This document shows positions 15,017 to 18,528 of a DNA stretch of 18,528 nucleotides, one piece after another (the first letter of the stretch is position 1; each line of letters starts with the position of its first letter). The translations under genes and the position numbers were made by a program. This DNA is from Actinomycetes bacterium (GTDB taxonomy: Bacteria > Actinomycetota > Acidimicrobiia > Acidimicrobiales > RAAP-2). The notes beneath the pieces were generated by a model. It was not told the origin of the DNA. It searched no databases and worked only from the letters and a program-made list of their open reading frames with translations. The stretch covers positions 1-18,528 of the forward strand of contig JAJYXS010000033.1 of the NCBI GenBank assembly GCA_021801615.1. The letters run 5' to 3'.

Positions 15017-15905
15017 AAGGGGCGAGGCGGGCCGCGAGCGCGGCCACCCTCGCACTCAAAGAGGGGGCGCCGATCGACTCGGCGATCTCCTGGAAGCCCT
15101 GCCGCGGGCCGTGCCATGCCAGGTCGTCGGGCGTGCTGACCAGCCCATCTGTGACCCGCAGGGTCGCGAGCACCTTGAAGAGGTCGGCAAGCTCCCTCGC
15201 TCCCGCCAGCTCGCTCGCGAGGCGCTCTGGACGCGCGACCGCTTCTCTCACCGATGGATCCCATGTCCTTACGTCGAGGGGGATCGCCTCCAGGTGCCCG
15301 TAACGGGCGAGCACCGCGGCGGCCGAGCGCGCGCCCCATCCCCTGATCCCGGGAAAGCCGTCGGCCGCGTCGCCGACGAGCGCCAGCCAGTCCGGGATGG
15401 AGCACGGTCGGACGCCGTACTTCGCGACAACCCCCTCCTCGTCGATGACCCGCCTGCGGCGCCGGTCCACGAGCACGACCTTTCCGTCCACGACGCACTG
15501 GGCGAGATCCTTGTCCGGGGAGCAGATGTGGACACGCCCGATGCGCTCGTCCCCGCTCACCGCGGCCGCGACCGAAGCGAGCGCATCGTCGGCCTCCAGC
15601 TCGACCATCGGCCACACCGCCACGCCGAGAAGGTCGAGCGCTTCTTCGAGCATGTCGAACTGGCCGCGCAGCTCTGCAGGCACCTTCTCCCCCGACTTGT
15701 ACCCCGGCCACAGGTCGTTGCGGAACGACTCGACGACATGGTCGGTCGCCACGCCGACATGCGTCGCTCCCTCGTCGAGCATCGAGACCACGGTGGTCAC
15801 CACGCCCCGCGTGGCGGCGCGTCCTGACGGCGTCCCGCGCCCGGCCGCCGAGCCGTAGTAGTGGCGGAAAAGCTCGTAGGTGCCGTCGACGAGGTGGACC
15901 TCCAT
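15015..15905 (-). CDS. 5'-3' exonuclease / flap endonuclease (FEN-like, PIN + H3TH)
   Basis: 296 aa, a stand-alone homologue of the 5' nuclease domain of DNA polymerase I, which removes 5' flaps and RNA/DNA ahead of a polymerase. Acidic metal ligands are visible as Asp7 (VDGTYELFR), Asp55, Glu104/Asp106/Asp107 (ELEADDALAS), Asp131/Asp133 (SPDKDLAQ) and Asp179/Asp182 (GDAADGFPGI). The last begins the H3TH DNA-binding segment GIRGWGARSAA. The arch lysine region is DLWPGYKSGEK. The ATG at 15905 starts exactly at the conserved MEVHLVDGTY. It converges on the polymerase-ligase pair. Confidence 0.92.
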   Translation of the reverse strand: MEVHLVDGTYELFRHYYGSAAGRGTPSGRAATRGVVTTVVSMLDEGATHVGVATDHVVESFRNDLWPGYKSGEKVPAELRGQFDMLEEALDLLGVAVWPMVELEADDALASVAAAVSGDERIGRVHICSPDKDLAQCVVDGKVVLVDRRRRRVIDEEGVVAKYGVRPCSIPDWLALVGDAADGFPGIRGWGARSAAAVLARYGHLEAIPLDVRTWDPSVREAVARPERLASELAGARELADLFKVLATLRVTDGLVSTPDDLAWHGPRQGFQEIAESIGAPSLSARVAALAARLAP

Positions 15906-16044
15906 GGCGCAAGCGTCCCACACCTGGGCTTTTCCGACCGCGTGCCCGAAAAGGGCACAAGCCGAGGGCACAACTTCTCGGGGCGGGCACGGGCGGTGCC
16001 GCCAGGCGACTGCGCAGCCTCTGTGGCTTCGGACCGTGCCGCCC
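15906..16044. other. Short intergenic region with one hairpin
   Basis: 139 bp between the exonuclease start and the broken excisionase gene. The only structure seen is a perfect 6-bp stem with a five-base loop at 15942-15958 (gtgccc-gaaaa-gggcac), with ggctt/aagcc arms outside it. It could be an operator or part of an attachment region. No tRNA or direct repeat was found to mark an integration site. Confidence 0.35.
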
Positions 16045-16407
16045 ATGCACCCGTCACCGACGAGCCCCACCGCACCCGGCACCACCGCACCCAGCACCGC
16101 TGCACCGACCACCTCCACCGCCCAGGGGCCCGGCCCCGTCCCGGTCGTCTTGGACCTGGACGGCGTCCAGGCCCGCTACCGCATCGGGCGGACCAAGGCC
16201 ATCGAGCTGTGCGCCATGGAGGCGTTCCCAAAGAGCGTCGTCCCGGGCATGCACCGCTAACCGGTCGCCGCCCTCGAGGCCTGGGAGCTCTGCTTCGCCC
16301 TGCGCTCGACGGTCGCCGAGCCGGCCCCGCCCGCACCCCTCGTCATCACCCCGCCCGCCCCCGGACGCCCGGGCCGGCGCCCGGGCGCAAGCGCAGGTGC
16401 CCGATGA
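16045..16407 (+). pseudogene. Excisionase-like HTH protein broken by an in-frame stop
   Basis: From the ATG at 16045, a Pro/Thr/Ala-rich start is followed by VLDLDGVQARYRIGRTKAIELC, a helix-turn-helix of the excisionase (MerR-like) type. The frame hits TAA at 16258-16260 directly after VVPGMHR. Reading through, it continues PVAALEAWELCFALRSTVAEPA for another 48 codons to a TGA at 16405-16407. The expected residue at the stop is Tyr (RYPVAALEAW), so one TAC to TAA change explains it. The restored stop overlaps the integrase ATG as ATGA, the normal coupled arrangement of such pairs. That coupling supports the gene having been intact once. The product would have regulated excision of the integrated element. 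Confidence 0.8.
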
Positions 16408-17698
16408 GCCGCCGCCGGCCCGTGAAGGTCGACAAGGAGGTCGGCCGCACCCTCTACGGCCCCACCCCCGCCAAACCCAAGTACCGCCTCGACTACACCG
16501 ACCCGTTCACCAAGGACCGCTGCCAGCCCCGCCGGACCGACGAGACCGAGGCCTTCTCGCTCTACGAAGAGACCCTCGTCTACCTGCGCACCGCCCGGCT
16601 GGCCGCTCCGGTCGGAGGCGAGCGGCCCAAGAGCGCGCCGGGGAGGCCGCCCGGCAGAACGCCGACGGTCGACGACCTCTTCGACGCCCGCCTCGGGCGC
16701 TGGGCCGACGACGGCTGCAGCACCCGCTACGTCGACACGCGCCAGGGTCGCTACGACTACCGCATCCGCCCGGTCATCGGCGCGCTCGCCGTGCGGGACT
16801 GGGCGGCGAGCTCGGAGGGATGCCGGGAGGTGCTCCGGGCCGCCCGGGTCTAGGGGCTCGCTCCTGCCAGCGTCCAGGACCTGGGCGCCCTCATGCGCGG
16901 GCTCGTGAGCCTGGGCTGGGAGAAGCGCTGGATCCCGCCGGCGCACAACCCGATGCTGGGCGTGAAGTACACGGCGGGGCGTCCGTCCAGGCCCAGGGCC
17001 CCGAGTACGTCCGCCCCGAGGACCGGCCCTCCTTCGGCGCGGTGGAAAAGCTCGTGCTCGCCTACGAGGAGCTGGCCCAAGCGACGGGCATCTTCTGGCT
17101 GCCCGAGCGTGCCCTCGTGGGCGCCCACGCAGGGCTCCGGCCGGGCGAGCGCGATGCCCTTCGCCTCTACGACCTGCGGCCGAAGGAGCTCGAGATTGCC
17201 GTGGAGTGGAGCTTCGAGTGGCCCCGGGGAGTGGCCGAGCCGCTGCGCAAGCGCCCCAAGAACGGCAAGACCCGCCCGGTCCTCGTCCCGGCCTCGGACA
17301 TGGAGCGACTGGTCGTTCTGTCCGCGCGGCGCCGCGCCGCCGGCGCTGCCGACGACGCGCTCTTGTTCGAGGACCCGCGCCGCCCGGGGCTCCCGCTCTC
17401 CGAGTCCGCAACCAGGCGGCTGCACGTCGACGCAGGCCTGCGAGCCGGCTGGGAGACCGTCGAGGTCCGCCGACGCGCCGGCGCCAGGCGCTCCCTCGGC
17501 CCCGACCTCCGGCCCCGTCACAGCAACTACTCGCTGCGCCACCACGCCGCGTCGTGGATGCACGACGTCGCCGGGTTCGACTGGGCCGACGTCTCGCGGG
17601 CCCTCGGGCACCACAGCGTCGCCTTCACCTACGCCGTCTACGTGCGCTCAGGCGCCGACGCCGACGAGCGAAGCCGCGCCCGGCTGCTGCGCATGTGA
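16404..17698 (+). pseudogene. Tyrosine-recombinase integrase broken by a stop codon and a frameshift
   Basis: The first frame gives 149 residues (SAM-like DNA-binding region with LDYTDPFTKDRC and TPTVDDLFDARL) to a TAG at 16851-16853. Past it, the same frame continues APASVQDLGALMRGLVSLGWEKRW up to VKYTAG. At 16976-16979, a GGGG run, the sense shifts to another frame, as if one G were lost, and continues ASVQAQGPEYVRPEDRPSFG to the TGA at 17696-17698. The catalytic half shows AGLRPGERDAL (box I Arg), SNYSLRHHAASW (box II Arg, with Tyr where His is usual), LGHHSVAFTYAVYV, and the nucleophile Tyr at 17639-17641. The reconstructed length is about 431 residues. It can no longer make a full protein unless the lesions are sequence errors. 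Confidence 0.85.
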
Positions 17699-17701
17699 GT
17701 C

Positions 17702-17887
17702 GTGCCCGAGCTCGACATGCTGATCGTCTGGTTCCGCCTCGAGACCGGTGCGCGCCAGGGCGGCGCGATCGGCCTCGAGATCGGTGACCTCGACCTGGTC
17801 CATCACAGCACTCGCCAGGCCGATGCCTGTCAGCACTTGTCTCCCTTCCCGTCACTTCTTCGGTCTCACGCCGGGCTGTTGCACTGA
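17702..17887 (+). pseudogene. Fragment of a second tyrosine recombinase
   Basis: The frame from the GTG at 17702 gives LDMLIVWFRLETGARQGGAIGLEIGDLDLV (up to about 17800), the box I region of a tyrosine recombinase, where TGAR supplies the catalytic Arg. After this, the sequence no longer resembles the family and the frame ends at 17887. Box I occurs here after the complete C-terminus of the first integrase, so it is not part of that gene. It is probably debris from a different element. Confidence 0.6.
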
Positions 17888-17916
17888 TCCCTTCGGAAGG
17901 TCAGCTCCGAAATCGA
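17888..17916. other. Junction between integrase debris and the ISL3 remnant
   Basis: The stretch from about 17800 to 17940 has no recognisable coding sense on either strand. It contains gggctgttgcactgatccc at 17875-17893, which resembles an IS end but has no convincing inverted partner near 18393-18415. Confidence 0.3.
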
Positions 17917-18393
17917 TCAGCAGCTGGCGCACAGGTGAACCGTGGCCGCCAGGTAGCTGTGCTCGTCGACGCCCAGCGCCCGGACGTGACCGACCCTTCT
18001 CGGGCCCTCGAACAAGGGCGTGCCGTGGCGGACGCCGGCAGACATGAGCGTGTCCCACCCCACCCCGTACTCGGCGGCGACCGAGCGGACCGACCGGCAC
18101 AACTGGCCGACCTGGAGGGTGGCTTCAGCGCCAGCACGGTGCGTGAGCAGCTGGCGCGCCACGATGCCTGCGATCTTCTCGGTCCAGGTCTTTCTGAGAC
18201 AGCCCGTCGTCGTGCACCGCCACCAGCGCTTCCGGAGGACGAGTCGAACCGGACGTCCGAAGCAGTGCAGGTCGCGCAGCTGGATCTCTGTCCGGACTTC
18301 CGGAGCTCGTAGGCATTTGAGGTCCCGCGGCCGAGCAAAGTGCCAGGCAGGAACGCTGGAAGGTGGCCGGGGCCCGAAAAGGCGTAGGCACAT
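17917..18393 (-). pseudogene. ISL3-family transposase, truncated
   Basis: 158 codons from the ATG at 18393 to a stop at 17917. LRDLHCFGRPVRLVLRKRWWRCTTTGC with TWTE is the N-terminal zinc-binding region of ISL3 transposases. QLLTHRAGAEATLQVG...RSVRSVAAEYGVGWDTLM is the HTH, and RVGHVRALGVDEHSYL has the first catalytic Asp. Full-length members have about 400 residues or more; the similarity breaks off near 17940, right after the first catalytic motif, so the rest of the catalytic core is missing. The first CxxC pair usual before LRDL is also not seen in frame. It cannot transpose by itself. Confidence 0.75.
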
Positions 18394-18447
18394 GGGGATC
18401 CGCTAAATCCGTCAATCTACCTGGAGTGTCGACTAGAGTTCGTAGGC

Positions 18448-18528
18448 GTGTACCTGCGGGAGACGAAGCGCCGCAACGCCGACGGCTCGGTCGTCAGCTA
18501 CCTCCAGCTCGCCCACAACGAACGCCAC
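18448..18528 (+). CDS. IS1634-like (IS4 superfamily) transposase, first 27 codons
   Basis: The GTG at 18448 opens a frame, running off the window, that begins VYLRETKRRNADGSVVSYLQ followed by LAHNERH, the familiar start of actinobacterial IS1634-like transposases. No good ribosome binding site is seen. The inverted terminal repeat should lie in 18405-18447 (which contains gagtgtcgactagagt), but its partner is outside the window. Whether the copy is intact is unknown. Confidence 0.65.
   Translation, partial: MYLRETKRRNADGSVVSYLQLAHNERH

Noticed and set aside
15942..15958. The perfect hairpin as an intrinsic terminator
   Set aside because: No T-run follows on either strand, and both flanking genes point away from it or begin there; kept only as an unexplained hairpin.
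18225..18260. A tRNA T-arm-like ggttcgactcg on the minus strand
   Set aside because: It lies inside the in-frame RPVRLVLRK codons of the ISL3 transposase and has no acceptor, anticodon or D-arm around it.
17875..18412. A complete internally deleted ISL3 element with matching terminal repeats
   Set aside because: The two candidate ends share only gatccc, which is too little to call an inverted repeat.

Overview
The window is very GC-rich and uses the codon style of a high-GC Gram-positive bacterium. Its gene families point to Actinomycetota: a mycobacterial-type Prim-PolC/LigC pair, an actinobacterial H3TH 5'-3' exonuclease, a bifunctional PutA without a DNA-binding domain, an actinobacterial excisionase/integrase pair, and ISL3 and IS1634-like transposases. 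The class cannot be fixed from sequence alone.

Layout. (1) Positions 1-122 hold the last codons of an acyl-CoA/acetyl-CoA synthetase. (2) A minus-strand operon follows at 2533-352: an SDR oxidoreductase, a SixA-like histidine phosphatase and an AlkB-type 2-oxoglutarate dioxygenase. (3) A plus-strand group at 2700-4937 has two small multi-pass membrane proteins, the second with a His-rich repeat tail, then an EamA/DMT transporter. (4) putA (proline to glutamate) lies at 5120-8608. (5) A minus-strand operon at 12427-8671 has ftsH, a phosphotransferase-fold kinase and pdxH (PLP synthesis). (6) A DNA-repair cluster at 12842-15905 has a LigD-type polymerase and an ATP-dependent DNA ligase in tandem, facing a flap/5'-3' exonuclease on the other strand. 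(7) Positions 16045-18528 are a mobile-DNA graveyard: an excisionase broken by one stop codon, an integrase broken by a stop codon and a frameshift, a fragment of a second integrase, a truncated ISL3 transposase, and the first codons of an IS1634-like transposase.

Two things stand out. First, at least nine short tandem-repeat arrays with mostly unrelated units lie at gene ends, in leaders and inside genes. The clear arrays inside reading frames all have units divisible by three (9, 21 and 33 bp), while the others include 11, 12-14, 20-22 and 35-36 bp. Several non-coding units are small inverted repeats. Second, polymerase, ligase and flap nuclease, the three late activities of excision repair, sit together within 3.1 kb, and an AlkB homologue lies about 11.7 kb away in the same window.

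Functional calls rest on motif recognition by eye. The membrane-protein pair has no assigned function.
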